Positions 1 to 7,942 of a stretch of DNA of 64,000 bases are shown here, in pieces. The position numbers and the translations under genes are program-made. Position 1 is the first letter of the stretch. Each line of letters begins with the position of its first letter. Location of the stretch: positions 1-64,000 of the forward strand of contig MIAR01000023.1 of the NCBI GenBank assembly GCA_001829185.1, read 5' to 3'. The stretch is from Spirochaetes bacterium GWB1_60_80. GTDB lineage: Bacteria > Spirochaetota > Spirochaetia > Treponematales > UBA12059. The notes under the pieces are model-generated. The model had not been told where the DNA came from, made no database searches, and was given only the letters and a program-made list of their open reading frames with translations.

Positions 1-370
<370 letters not shown>

Positions 371-530
371 ATATTATTGTCCGCTTTTTGTTAGCCGGAT
401 TCTATCATTCGTCGTTCACACAACTCTGTTTCCCCCTTGACTTTGTGCTTTGCCTGTAGGCTCCTGAGCGCGTCATCCATAGGAAGACTGCCGCCGGCCG
501 ACAGCTAAAGCGAGTGATGTAGTAAACATT
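371..530 (+). other. 23S-5S internal spacer
   Basis: 160 nt between the 23S 3' end and the 5S gene. I see no tRNA fold, ORF or convincing promoter here; it is expected to be removed during rRNA processing. Confidence 0.6.
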
Positions 531-642
<112 letters not shown>

Positions 643-643
643 T

Positions 644-763
644 TTTTTTTTATGGCGCGGGATCTGCTGCGTTGAAAAGGCCTTTGAAATCCTCGACGTG
701 CAAGAGCACGCCTCCGGTTTCGAAGGCCTTTTCGCCTTGTAGCTCCTCGCGCCATAAAAAAAA
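644..763. repeat. 120-nt imperfect palindrome behind 5S rRNA
   Basis: A single long hairpin centred between 703 and 704. The outer arm (644-661, T8 then ATGGCGCG) pairs with 746-763; the inner arm GAAAAGGCCTTTGAAA (674-689) pairs with 718-733 with one G-T wobble; the tip is CGTGC-AAGA-GCACG (697-710). The T-rich and A-rich ends make it look like a bidirectional terminator or a miniature palindromic element. It starts inside the T tract that follows 5S rRNA. Confidence 0.85.
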
Positions 764-781
764 GACGTTGCGGTGTGAAGA

Positions 782-850
782 GGCTGGGCAGGGGCACGGC
801 GCTGCGCGCGTGCAATGTGGCTGGGTTGGGGCACGGCGCTGCGTACGTGC
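782..850. repeat. Two 32-bp direct repeats with internal hairpins
   Basis: 782-813 and 819-850 match at 28 of 32 positions. Each copy contains GCACG...CGTGC, which can form a small stem. They lie between the 5S palindrome and the first TetR gene. No function is evident. Confidence 0.75.
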
Positions 851-911
851 CAGGGAGTTGGCTTGTACTGGGGACTGCAAATACGGTACTACATAGTAAT
901 GAGGCTTGATG

Positions 912-1475
912 ATGACGAGTGAGGTTCTTTCCAGACCTGATCGCAAGCGGCTTGAGGTGACGCGGCGGATTACAGAGGCGGCGGCGGCGCTGTTTATTGA
1001 GCGCGGCGCGAGTTCGGTGTCGATGGATGAGGTGGCGGTTCGGGCGGATGTGGCCAGGCGGACTTTGTTCAACTACTTTGAGAGCAAGGATGCTTTGTTG
1101 TTCGCGGTGGCTGCGCCGGTGCTCGAGGAAGCAGTGCGGCTGGTGCGGCTGGCTATGGCCGGCGAGACAGTCGGTTTGGGTTCGGTTTTTGGCGTCTGTT
1201 ATACGCTGCATGCCACATTTGGCGGACGTTTGAGATTGCTGTACGCGTTTGAGCTGGCCGAGTCGGATCGTTTGGCGGCTTTGCATACTGAATACATGGT
1301 GGCTTTCGCCGCTTTGGTGGAGCGTGCGGTTGGTGCCGGGCAGGCACGGCTGGTTGGCAGGTTGATTTACCGGAATTTTGTGCCGTTGTTGCAGGCGCTG
1401 GAGCGGGAGCCGGATGGCGAGCGGCGGTTTATGGCTGGCATGCAGGGGTTGGTAGCTGGCGTTCTGGCTGGCTGA
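912..1475 (+). CDS. TetR/AcrR-family transcriptional repressor
   Basis: A 187-residue one-component regulator. The N-terminal TetR_N domain occupies about residues 12-58, with the typical sequence around RGASSVSMDEVA and ARRTLFNYFESKDALL (recognition helix); the rest is the divergent ligand/dimer domain. In-frame starts lie at 906 (TTG), 909 and 912; GAGG at 901-904 best fits 912. The next gene, 80 bp downstream on the same strand, has a promoter overlapped by two palindromes that are the obvious operator candidates for this protein. The ligand is unknown. Confidence 0.88.
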   Translation: MTSEVLSRPDRKRLEVTRRITEAAAALFIERGASSVSMDEVAVRADVARRTLFNYFESKDALLFAVAAPVLEEAVRLVRLAMAGETVGLGSVFGVCYTLHATFGGRLRLLYAFELAESDRLAALHTEYMVAFAALVERAVGAGQARLVGRLIYRNFVPLLQALEREPDGERRFMAGMQGLVAGVLAG

Positions 1476-1489
1476 GTGCTTGACGGCGA

Positions 1490-1519
1490 TTGATGTTTCC
1501 AGTATATTTGCACTATAAA
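1490..1519 (+). promoter_or_regulatory. Sigma70-type promoter of the membrane-protein gene
   Basis: TTGATG (1490-1495), 18-nt spacer, TATAAA (1514-1519). The -10 box lies inside an 8-bp perfect inverted repeat, so a bound repressor would block RNA polymerase. Confidence 0.6.
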
Positions 1520-1543
1520 GTGCAAATTAGCACTTGCAAGTGC
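1507..1543. promoter_or_regulatory. Two palindromic operator candidates (TetR type)
   Basis: Site 1: TTTGCACT-ATAA-AGTGCAAA (1507-1526), a perfect 8-bp inverted repeat over the -10 box. Site 2: GCACTTGCAAGTGC (1530-1543), a perfect 14-bp palindrome next to the ribosome binding site. Both share the AGTGCA/TGCACT half-site. This arrangement is typical of TetR-family operators; the assignment to the repressor at 912-1475 is inferred. Confidence 0.65.
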
Positions 1544-1554
1544 ATGGAGGCATG

Positions 1555-2262
1555 ATGAGCGGTTTGTTCGGCACAATAATGGAGAATTCTTTCAATGTCG
1601 GCTATTTACTGACGGTCTGGATCCTGGTGATCTTGATGGCTTCTGGCTGGAAGCGCTGCCCGGCGGCTGACCGACCCTTGGCGGGCCGCTTTTTGCTGGC
1701 TTTTCTGTTGTTGGCGCTGGGTGACACGTTCCACGTCGGGGCGCGGGTGCTGGTGGCGTTGGTCGGGGCCGGGCAGGCGGTAGTGGCCATCAACGGCGTT
1801 CGGTCGTCACTTTTAGGGCTGGGCATGCTGGCCACGGCCTATACCATGACGCTGTTTTACATGGTTCTGGCTGACGCGCGGGTCCGGCGGGCTGGCCGGG
1901 GGCGCGATGCCGCTTTCTGGCTGATGCAGGGTTTGCTGGTACTCCGCCTGATCTTGATGGCCCTGCCCGGTAACGGCTGGGAACTGTCCGACCCGCCGTA
2001 TGTGATGGGTTTGCTGCGCAACGCTCCGCTGGCATTGGCGGGCGTTTTGCTGGCTAGCCTGGTCATCCGGGAAGGACGACGTGACCACGACCCGACCTGG
2101 ACCGGTATCGGCTGGGCGATGGTCGCCTCGTACGCTTTTTATGTTCCGGTAATTCTGTTTGCCAACCTAGTGCCACTGCTGGGGCTGTTGATGATCCCCA
2201 AGACCGTGGCCTACCTAGTCATGGGTTTTTTGGCTTTAAAGCGGTATTGGCCTCGTCGCTAG
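1555..2262 (+). CDS. Polytopic membrane protein of unknown function
   Basis: 235 residues with about six or seven hydrophobic helices: near residues 12-30, 45-62, 68-75, 85-105, 120-140, 155-175 and 190-230. I recognise no transporter or enzyme signature. ATG codons lie at 1552 and 1555; GGAGG at 1546-1550 is closer to normal spacing for 1555. It stands alone behind a repressible promoter and next to a TetR gene, so it probably answers the repressor's ligand, for instance in lipid or solvent stress; that role is a guess. Confidence 0.8.
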   Translation: MSGLFGTIMENSFNVGYLLTVWILVILMASGWKRCPAADRPLAGRFLLAFLLLALGDTFHVGARVLVALVGAGQAVVAINGVRSSLLGLGMLATAYTMTLFYMVLADARVRRAGRGRDAAFWLMQGLLVLRLILMALPGNGWELSDPPYVMGLLRNAPLALAGVLLASLVIREGRRDHDPTWTGIGWAMVASYAFYVPVILFANLVPLLGLLMIPKTVAYLVMGFLALKRYWPRR

Positions 2263-2417
2263 TCGCGATGAGGCGGCGCTTGGCCATGGCGCCGAGCGGG
2301 GCGCAGACCAGCACCGAAATCACCAGGCTGTAAAAGACGCGTGGCGAAGAAGCGTTGGCGCTGTTCTGGTGGCAGTTCGAGGTTGCTGGCAAACTGTTGG
2401 CGTTGGTCTTTGTCCAT
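2219..2417 (-). pseudogene. Small membrane-protein gene, apparently frameshifted
   Basis: Reading from ATG at 2417, the first 26 codons give a polar, Gln-rich segment (MDKDQRQQFASNLELPPEQR...). The same frame then runs to a stop at 2259 without character. Shifting frame near 2340 gives VFYSLVISVLVCAPLGAMAK, a transmembrane helix with a positive end, ending at 2219. The join suggests a 65-residue single-helix protein broken by a frameshift or a sequencing error. TATAAT-like bases (2426-2431) lie 8 nt before the ATG. Its end overlaps the convergent gene at 1555-2262. No family is recognised. Confidence 0.4.
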
Positions 2418-2534
2418 CACGCTGTATTATACGGGAGACGAGGCTGTTTGGTTGGAAGAAATATTCAGGTTTCCGGTTTGCTTATTTTCGCCCGAACTAG
2501 TAGCATTTAGTCACTGGTACCTGGAATGGCTGGC

Positions 2535-2981
2535 CTAGTCGGTCATCGGTTCTGAATCCTCAGCCAGCCTTCTTAACACCTGGAGGGCGGTGTGGCCGTC
2601 TTCACGCACCAGCCGCACTAGCACTGGACCCTGCAAGGTCAGGCGCTGCCACCAGCTTTCGCGGGCGAACCATTCGATGGTCGGCGCTAAATCGGCCATC
2701 GTGTTCAGTCGCCCTTGGCAGAAGGCGTAGCGGCCGGAGGCCAGGCCGGCTGAGGGGTCGCCGCTTTCGGCCGCCTGTGGGCTACGACTGGCGGCGTGCG
2801 GAGGCGGCAGCGTGGCGCTGCATTTCGGCCCGTCTTCGGTTTGATGCAGCAGGCTGGCTTCGTCCCACGTCAGCAAGGTTTCGGCACCGGCCGTGTCGTC
2901 GCCCAACAAGGCCTGCCAATAGGCCGGATTTTCGGCCACGAGGCTGATAGGTTTGGCCAAGTTCAAGGTGTATAGGGTCAT
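2535..2981 (-). CDS. Hypothetical protein
   Basis: 148 residues, no signal peptide or membrane helix. The ends look like folded protein (N-terminal MTLYTLNLAKPISLVAENPA; C-terminal Leu/Arg-rich helix), while residues about 55-80 are Ser/Ala/Pro-rich. No family is recognised. A good promoter sits so close to the ATG that the mRNA would have essentially no leader. It diverges from folP, 122 bp away. Confidence 0.55.
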   Translation of the reverse strand: MTLYTLNLAKPISLVAENPAYWQALLGDDTAGAETLLTWDEASLLHQTEDGPKCSATLPPPHAASRSPQAAESGDPSAGLASGRYAFCQGRLNTMADLAPTIEWFARESWWQRLTLQGPVLVRLVREDGHTALQVLRRLAEDSEPMTD

Positions 2982-2987
2982 GCCGCT

Positions 2988-3016
2988 ATTATACGGATTT
3001 GGAGGGGCTTGGTCAG
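2988..3016 (-). promoter_or_regulatory. Promoter of the 2535-2981 gene, probably leaderless
   Basis: On the minus strand: CTGACC (3011-3016), 17-nt spacer, perfect TATAAT (2988-2993), then six bases and the ATG at 2981. The predicted transcription start falls on or next to the start codon, leaving no room for a Shine-Dalgarno site. Confidence 0.6.
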
Positions 3017-3103
3017 CCGGCGTAGTCTCTAGTCGCTTTTTTGTTTTCCAGCTTCACTTGTTGGCCCTTTTGGTGTACAACTATGGTAGCGGTGAGGTCA
3101 GCC

Positions 3104-3967
3104 ATGGTCGAATTTTTGCGTCTGCAAGCCAATCGTCGCCTGCTCTTGGATGGCACTGCCCATGTAATGGGCGTGTTGAACGTGACGCCCGACTCTTTTT
3201 ATGCCTCCAGTCGGGTGCTGGTTTCCGACGTCGTCGACCGGGCCGCCCGCATGGTAGCGGCCGGCGTATCCATTCTCGATGTCGGCGGCGAGTCGACCCG
3301 GCCGGGCGCGGCTTATGTCGGCCAGGAAGAAGAACTGGAGCGGGTGGTGCCGGCCATCGGCGAATTACGCTGTCGCTGGGATATCGCGCTGTCGGTGGAT
3401 ACCCGCAAGGCGGTGGTGGCCCAGGCGGCGGTGGCCGCCGGCGCGGACATGATTAACGACGTGGCGGCCTTGGGCGACGATCCTGATATGGCGCCGTTCT
3501 GCGCCGCGGCCGGCTTGCCGGTGATCTTGATGCACAAGAAGGGTATCCCGGCCACCATGCAGGAACAGCCCTATTATGAAGACTGCCCTGCCGAAGTCCG
3601 CCATTTCCTGTTGGAGCGGGCGGAGTATGCCCTGTCGGCCGGCGTGGCGGCCGAGTGTATTATCCTGGATCCGGGCATCGGCTTCGGCAAGCGCCTGGAA
3701 GATAACGTGGCTCTTCTCAATCACCTGGACAGCCTGGTCGCCTGCGGTTATCCGGTGTTGGTCGGGCTGTCGCGCAAGAATTTTATTGGCCAGCTGACCG
3801 GTCGGGCTATTGACGAGCGGCTGGCTGGCTCGCTGGCCGCCTTGTTGTATGCCAGACTGAAAGGCGCGGTTATTTTTCGGGTGCACGATGTGGTCGAGTC
3901 GGTCGATGCTCTGCGGGTCTTCGACGCATTACGGAAAGGCGGATGGGCAAACCGTGAATTTGAGTGA
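3104..3967 (+). CDS. folP: Dihydropteroate synthase
   Basis: Condenses 6-hydroxymethyl-dihydropterin pyrophosphate with p-aminobenzoate in folate synthesis; cytosolic TIM barrel. At 287 residues it has normal family length. Motifs in order: MGVLNVTPDSF, GGESTRPGA, DTRK, INDVAAL, VILMHKKG, IILDPGIGFGK and VGLSRKNFIG, all expected pterin and sulfonamide-site segments. ATG 3104 is preceded by GTGAGG (3092-3097); an upstream extension to 3041 is open but lacks a ribosome site and homology. It is first gene of an overlapping operon continuing into cdaA. Confidence 0.96.
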   Translation: MVEFLRLQANRRLLLDGTAHVMGVLNVTPDSFYASSRVLVSDVVDRAARMVAAGVSILDVGGESTRPGAAYVGQEEELERVVPAIGELRCRWDIALSVDTRKAVVAQAAVAAGADMINDVAALGDDPDMAPFCAAAGLPVILMHKKGIPATMQEQPYYEDCPAEVRHFLLERAEYALSAGVAAECIILDPGIGFGKRLEDNVALLNHLDSLVACGYPVLVGLSRKNFIGQLTGRAIDERLAGSLAALLYARLKGAVIFRVHDVVESVDALRVFDALRKGGWANREFE

Positions 3968-4757
3968 CTTGCTGTCGTTTTTCGACCACTGGGTGCGGCC
4001 GCCGCTCGATATCTTGCTGCTGGCCTGGCTGCTCTATAAAACCTACAAACTCCTTATCAAGACGCAGGCCATTCAACTGGTACGCGGCGGCGTCCTCCTG
4101 GCGGTGGTGTACGCGGTTGCCTATTTCCTGAATCTGTCTACCCTGCTGTGGATACTCAACTTGTTGGCGCCTGGTTTGGTTATTGCCCTGGCTATCATTT
4201 TCCAGCCAGAGCTGCGCAAGATATTTATCAAGCTGGGGCAGGGCCGTTTTTTCATGCGCGGCCGCAATCCGCGGGCCGGACAGATCGAGGCCATTCTGCA
4301 TGCCGCCGAAATTCTGGCCGAGAAACGGCGCGGCGCTTTGATCGCCTTCAGCCGCTATGTCAGCCTGGACGAACTCATCGAGCGGGCCACTGTCCTGGAT
4401 AGCGAGCTATCCAGTTCGCTGCTACTGTCCATTTTTGAGTTCGACACGCCGTTGCACGACGGCGGGGTGATCATCCGCAACGGCCGCATTGTGGCGGCCG
4501 GCTGTTTTTTCCCGCTCTCCCAGCAGAAGGACATCAAGCAGAGCTTCGGCTCGCGCCACCGGGCCGCCCTGGGCCTGACCGAGGAGGCGGACGCCGTGGT
4601 CTTGGTCGTTTCCGAGGAAACTGGCGCCTTGTCGTTGGCCTACGATGCCAAGCTGTACTACAACCTCGAGGTCGGCGTCATCCGCAAGCGTCTAGTCCAG
4701 TTGATAGAAGACGGCGATGCCAGCATCCTCAAGGACGGGAACTACGATGCCGAATAA
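3954..4757 (+). CDS. cdaA: Membrane diadenylate cyclase (c-di-AMP synthase)
   Basis: Makes cyclic di-AMP from two ATP at the membrane. Residues about 18-82 hold three transmembrane helices, followed by the DAC domain. DTPLHDGG (residues 164-171) and GSRHRAALG (199-207) are the two catalytic motifs; the usual DGA triad reads DGG here. At 267 residues it matches CdaA/DacA length. The start is GTG 3954, overlapping the folP stop by 14 nt; an ATG further upstream is not in frame with a ribosome site. It is followed by its usual partner cdaR, overlapping by 11 nt. Confidence 0.93.
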   Translation: MNLSDLLSFFDHWVRPPLDILLLAWLLYKTYKLLIKTQAIQLVRGGVLLAVVYAVAYFLNLSTLLWILNLLAPGLVIALAIIFQPELRKIFIKLGQGRFFMRGRNPRAGQIEAILHAAEILAEKRRGALIAFSRYVSLDELIERATVLDSELSSSLLLSIFEFDTPLHDGGVIIRNGRIVAAGCFFPLSQQKDIKQSFGSRHRAALGLTEEADAVVLVVSEETGALSLAYDAKLYYNLEVGVIRKRLVQLIEDGDASILKDGNYDAE

Positions 4758-5718
4758 GAAAAAAATCCTCGACCTAATTTTCGACGACTGGATAGCCAAG
4801 GTGCTTTGCCTGGTGGTCGCCCTGGTGCTTTACGCCTTTTTCCATTTTAACAGCCTGGATGAGGTGCCGCTGTCCGTTCCCCTCACTATCATCACCAACG
4901 ACGCCTTCGTGCCGGCCAGCCAATATCCGCGTATCGCCAACCTGGTGCTGCGCGGCGAGAGCGTGGCCATCAAGGCCATTCAGGAGAGCGACCTTGAGGC
5001 TATCGCCGATTTCGGCGCATACGGCGCGCCGGGTACCTGGCGGGTGCCGGTGCGCATAGTCAAGCGCGGACAAGCCGTGCTAGTCGATCCACTGTCGATT
5101 TCGGTGGAGCCTTCGGAAGTATCGTTGACCATCGAGGCGCGTTTGGCCAAGCCGTTGACCGTGCGTCCCGACCTGCATGGCGAGGTGGCGGCCGGCTTTG
5201 AACTGACCGGCTTTACGGTGTTGCCGGAGTCGGTCGAGGCCTACGGACCGGTCTCGCTGCTGGCCGGCATCGATGAGGTCCTGACCGAGCCGATCAGCCT
5301 GAACGGGCGCGATAAAGACTTTGAGATCATGGTGCGGGTAGTGCGCTCCAACGTCCTTATCAACCACGGCTCGAGCGAATTTATCACGGTCCGGGTGCGG
5401 ATCAGCCAGGAACTGGTTTTCAGGACTTTCAACGACGTGCCGGTACAATTCGTTGGGTTGCCGGATCGCTTTGGCCTGAGCGCTGAAATACCGCCGGTAG
5501 CGGCGGTATCGGTGGTGCTGGGCGGACCGCGTCGTCAGATCGAAGCCTTTCGGATTGGCGCGGATGACTTTAGTGTCGACTTGAGCCTGATTGACGCCGT
5601 CGGCGAGCATGAACTCTCGGTGTTGGCCGTCCTGCCGGAAGGCCTAACCCTGCAGTCGATCCAGCCCGCCACCGTCCTGGTGACGGTGGAGCCGCGCGAC
5701 ATCGGGGGGGCGCAGTGA
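4747..5718 (+). CDS. cdaR: CdaA regulator, YbbR-domain protein
   Basis: 323 residues: short cytosolic tail, one transmembrane helix (about 17-33), then extracytoplasmic YbbR-like beta repeats seen as recurring PxxVxVxG/PxxVxxxxP segments. In Firmicutes CdaR binds CdaA through the membrane and tunes c-di-AMP synthesis; the same gene pairing here supports that role. ATG 4747 overlaps the cdaA stop and has AAGGACGG upstream. Its stop is fused to the acpS start as GTGA. Confidence 0.88.
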   Translation: MPNKKKILDLIFDDWIAKVLCLVVALVLYAFFHFNSLDEVPLSVPLTIITNDAFVPASQYPRIANLVLRGESVAIKAIQESDLEAIADFGAYGAPGTWRVPVRIVKRGQAVLVDPLSISVEPSEVSLTIEARLAKPLTVRPDLHGEVAAGFELTGFTVLPESVEAYGPVSLLAGIDEVLTEPISLNGRDKDFEIMVRVVRSNVLINHGSSEFITVRVRISQELVFRTFNDVPVQFVGLPDRFGLSAEIPPVAAVSVVLGGPRRQIEAFRIGADDFSVDLSLIDAVGEHELSVLAVLPEGLTLQSIQPATVLVTVEPRDIGGAQ

Positions 5719-6125
5719 TTCAGGGCATCGGCGTCGATATCGTCCAGGTGAACCGGATGCGCGGCTGGCTGGCCGACCGCGCCCTCATGGAACGATTTTT
5801 CTGCGCTCGGGAGCTGGAGCGTCTGGGGGAGGGAGCGGAACGCCGCGCCCAGTCGCTGGCCGCCCGCTTCGCGGCCAAGGAAGCCTTCGGCAAGGCTCTG
5901 GGAACCGGGTTGCGTGGCTTTGCTCTGCGCGATGTCTGGGTGGAGAACAACGCCTCCGGCCGGCCCTTTCTGCGCCTGGCCGGTCGGGCGGCGGCCCGCT
6001 TAGCGGCCTTGGGGGACGAACCAGGCGGCCGTGCCCAACCGGTCATACAGCTTTCCTTGTCCCACGAGCGCGACTACGCCGTGGCCATGGTGGTAATCGA
6101 GGTCAATAATGCAGCGAACGACTAG
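5715..6125 (+). CDS. acpS: Holo-[acyl-carrier-protein] synthase
   Basis: Transfers 4'-phosphopantetheine from CoA to apo-ACP for fatty acid synthesis. The Mg-binding IGVDIV (Asp8) and RFAAKEAFGKALG (Lys55, Glu56) motifs are intact. At 136 residues it is slightly longer than the usual 120-125. GTG 5715 overlaps the cdaR TGA, so translation is probably coupled. Confidence 0.94.
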   Translation: MIQGIGVDIVQVNRMRGWLADRALMERFFCARELERLGEGAERRAQSLAARFAAKEAFGKALGTGLRGFALRDVWVENNASGRPFLRLAGRAAARLAALGDEPGGRAQPVIQLSLSHERDYAVAMVVIEVNNAAND

Positions 6126-6999
6126 CGCCCCGAAGCCGGACAAGGACAGGAAAATAACCTTCTACACCAAGGAATCCATCCATTGCCCGATTTGCGACGC
6201 CGCCTTCAAGCGGGAGGAATTATTTACAGGTCGCCTGAACGTCGACGAGCTGACCGATGAGCTGCATCGCCAGTACAAGCCCAAGCAGGCTTTTGGCGAG
6301 GTGTATCCTCTCATTTACGAGGTGGATGTTTGCCCGCATTGCTATTATGCCGCCTACCGCGGTGATTTTCTGCCCGGCGGCAAGGCGGCGGCCACCGCCA
6401 TCAGCGACGATTTCGAGCATCGGGTCAACAGCGTTTCCAAGCTGTTCGACGCCATCGACTTCCAAGGGCCACGTCGCCTGCCAGAGGGTCTGGCCAGCTA
6501 TTTCTTGGCGCTGCAATGTTACCAGTTCATGGGCAAGGAATACGCGCCGGCCATCAAATCGGCGCTTAGCGCGGTCCGGGCCGCCTGGCTGTGCAAAGAC
6601 CTGCATAAGCGTAAGCCAACCGAAAACTGGGACTACCTGGCGACGCTGTTCTATCGCAAGGCCCGCTACTTCTACAAACTGGCTTTGGAAAAGGAAGCCT
6701 CCGGCAAGGAAGCCTATTCCATGGTGCGCAACCTGGGGCCGGATACCGACAAGAATTACGGGCACGAGGGCGTACTGTACATGACCTACATGCTGGAGCT
6801 CAAGTACGGGCCGACCGACAAGCGCGAATACCGCGAGAAGTTGCTCAATGCCGGTAAGAACGCCATCGCGCGCATGTTCGGCGTCGGCAAGAAGACCAAG
6901 TCCAAGCCGGGGCCGCTTTTGGATAAGGCGCGCGAGCTCTATGACAAGCTGAAGGCGGAGCTGCGCGACGCGGCGGATGACGAGGAAGATGAAGACTGA
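6109..6999 (+). CDS. DUF2225 family protein
   Basis: 296 residues. Near the N-terminus CPICDAAFK and, about 50 residues later, CPHCYYAAYRGDF form the paired Cys motifs of DUF2225, likely one zinc site. The central part is helical and repeat-like (Tyr- and Leu-rich, TPR-like), and the C-terminus is a highly charged acidic tail (DDEEDED). Function is unknown. ATG 6109 overlaps acpS by 17 nt, and the end overlaps truA, so it is made with the operon. Confidence 0.85.
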   Translation: MQRTTSAPKPDKDRKITFYTKESIHCPICDAAFKREELFTGRLNVDELTDELHRQYKPKQAFGEVYPLIYEVDVCPHCYYAAYRGDFLPGGKAAATAISDDFEHRVNSVSKLFDAIDFQGPRRLPEGLASYFLALQCYQFMGKEYAPAIKSALSAVRAAWLCKDLHKRKPTENWDYLATLFYRKARYFYKLALEKEASGKEAYSMVRNLGPDTDKNYGHEGVLYMTYMLELKYGPTDKREYREKLLNAGKNAIARMFGVGKKTKSKPGPLLDKARELYDKLKAELRDAADDEEDED

Positions 7000-7894
7000 G
7001 CGCTGTATCCGGATGACCATGTCCTACGATGGCAGCGATTTCGCCGGCTGGCAGCGCCAACTAGACCGCCGCTCGGTGCAGGGCGAGTTGGAGAAGGCGC
7101 TGCGCACCATGCACGGCCATGATGTATCCGTAACCGCCGCCGGCCGGACCGACTCGGGGGTGCACGCCATTGGCCAGGTGGTGCATTTCCACACCGACAT
7201 CGCCTCCATTCCGGCGGCCAAGTTTCGCGTGGCCCTCAACAAGCTGATGCCGGTTGATGTGCGCGTGGTCGAGGCCGCCGCGACGCGGCTGGATTTCCAC
7301 GCCCGCTTCGACGCCCGGTTGCGGCGCTACAAGTACTATATCCGCGCCTGTACCCCGCCGCTGCCGCACCTTGACCGCTACGCCTGGCGGCTGGATCATC
7401 AGCCGGACTTGGGCCGGCTGAACCGCCTGGCGGCCTGCCTGCGCGGCGAATTGGACTGCACGGCCTTTTCTAGCGCCCGCGACGAACACGAAAACCGCCA
7501 TCGTTACCTGCACCATGCCACGTTTTACATGGAGCAGGACGCTCTGGTCTTTGACGTGGCCGCCAATGCCTTCCTGTGGCACATGGTGCGTTCGCTGGTC
7601 GGCACGCTGGTGGAACTGGACCGGGCCGGGGCGCCAGACGACGCCATGCAAGCTATCTTGCGCTCCGGCGAGCGCCGCCAGGCCGGCGTCACCGCGCCGC
7701 CGCACGGCCTGTTCCTGTGGCAAGTGGAATACTACCGGGCCGCCAGTCATGCCCGGCCCGGCAGCGTAGCCGCCGGCGGAGGCTTGACCGTGCCCGGCGG
7801 CGACCTCCTGGTGGGGCAGGCGAGCGGGCTGCCGGCCGGCGATGAGGTTCCCGGGCCGCGGCTGATACCCGGCCTCGGCTATGTCGACAGCTGA
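6989..7894 (+). CDS. truA: tRNA pseudouridine(38-40) synthase, extended C-terminus
   Basis: Isomerises uridines 38-40 in the anticodon arm. The catalytic Asp55 lies in GRTDSGVHA; YDGSDFAGWQRQ, FHARFDARLRRYKYYI and FLWHMVRSLVGTL are family segments. The TruA fold ends near residue 250; the remaining ~50 residues are Gly/Pro-rich and unusual for this enzyme. ATG 6989 follows GAGGAAG closely; an in-frame ATG at 6977 is the alternative. It overlaps the DUF2225 gene by 11 nt and is the last gene of the folP operon. Confidence 0.93.
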   Translation: MKTERCIRMTMSYDGSDFAGWQRQLDRRSVQGELEKALRTMHGHDVSVTAAGRTDSGVHAIGQVVHFHTDIASIPAAKFRVALNKLMPVDVRVVEAAATRLDFHARFDARLRRYKYYIRACTPPLPHLDRYAWRLDHQPDLGRLNRLAACLRGELDCTAFSSARDEHENRHRYLHHATFYMEQDALVFDVAANAFLWHMVRSLVGTLVELDRAGAPDDAMQAILRSGERRQAGVTAPPHGLFLWQVEYYRAASHARPGSVAAGGGLTVPGGDLLVGQASGLPAGDEVPGPRLIPGLGYVDS

Positions 7895-7942
7895 TCGCGC
7901 ACTGGCCTTGATTTTTGCATTACCTGGCTTGAGGAGGAAGAT

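Noticed and set aside
371-530. tRNA in the 23S-5S spacer
   Set aside because: No cloverleaf or TTCGA-type T-loop found.
2341-2538. Open frame of 65 codons on the plus strand in the gap after the first membrane protein
   Set aside because: Unusual composition (Trp/Cys/Ser-rich), no ribosome site, and it opposes the better, though broken, reading on the minus strand.
3970-5720. c-di-AMP (ydaO-type) riboswitch near cdaA
   Set aside because: There is no leader RNA in the operon; genes overlap and no suitable structured region is seen.
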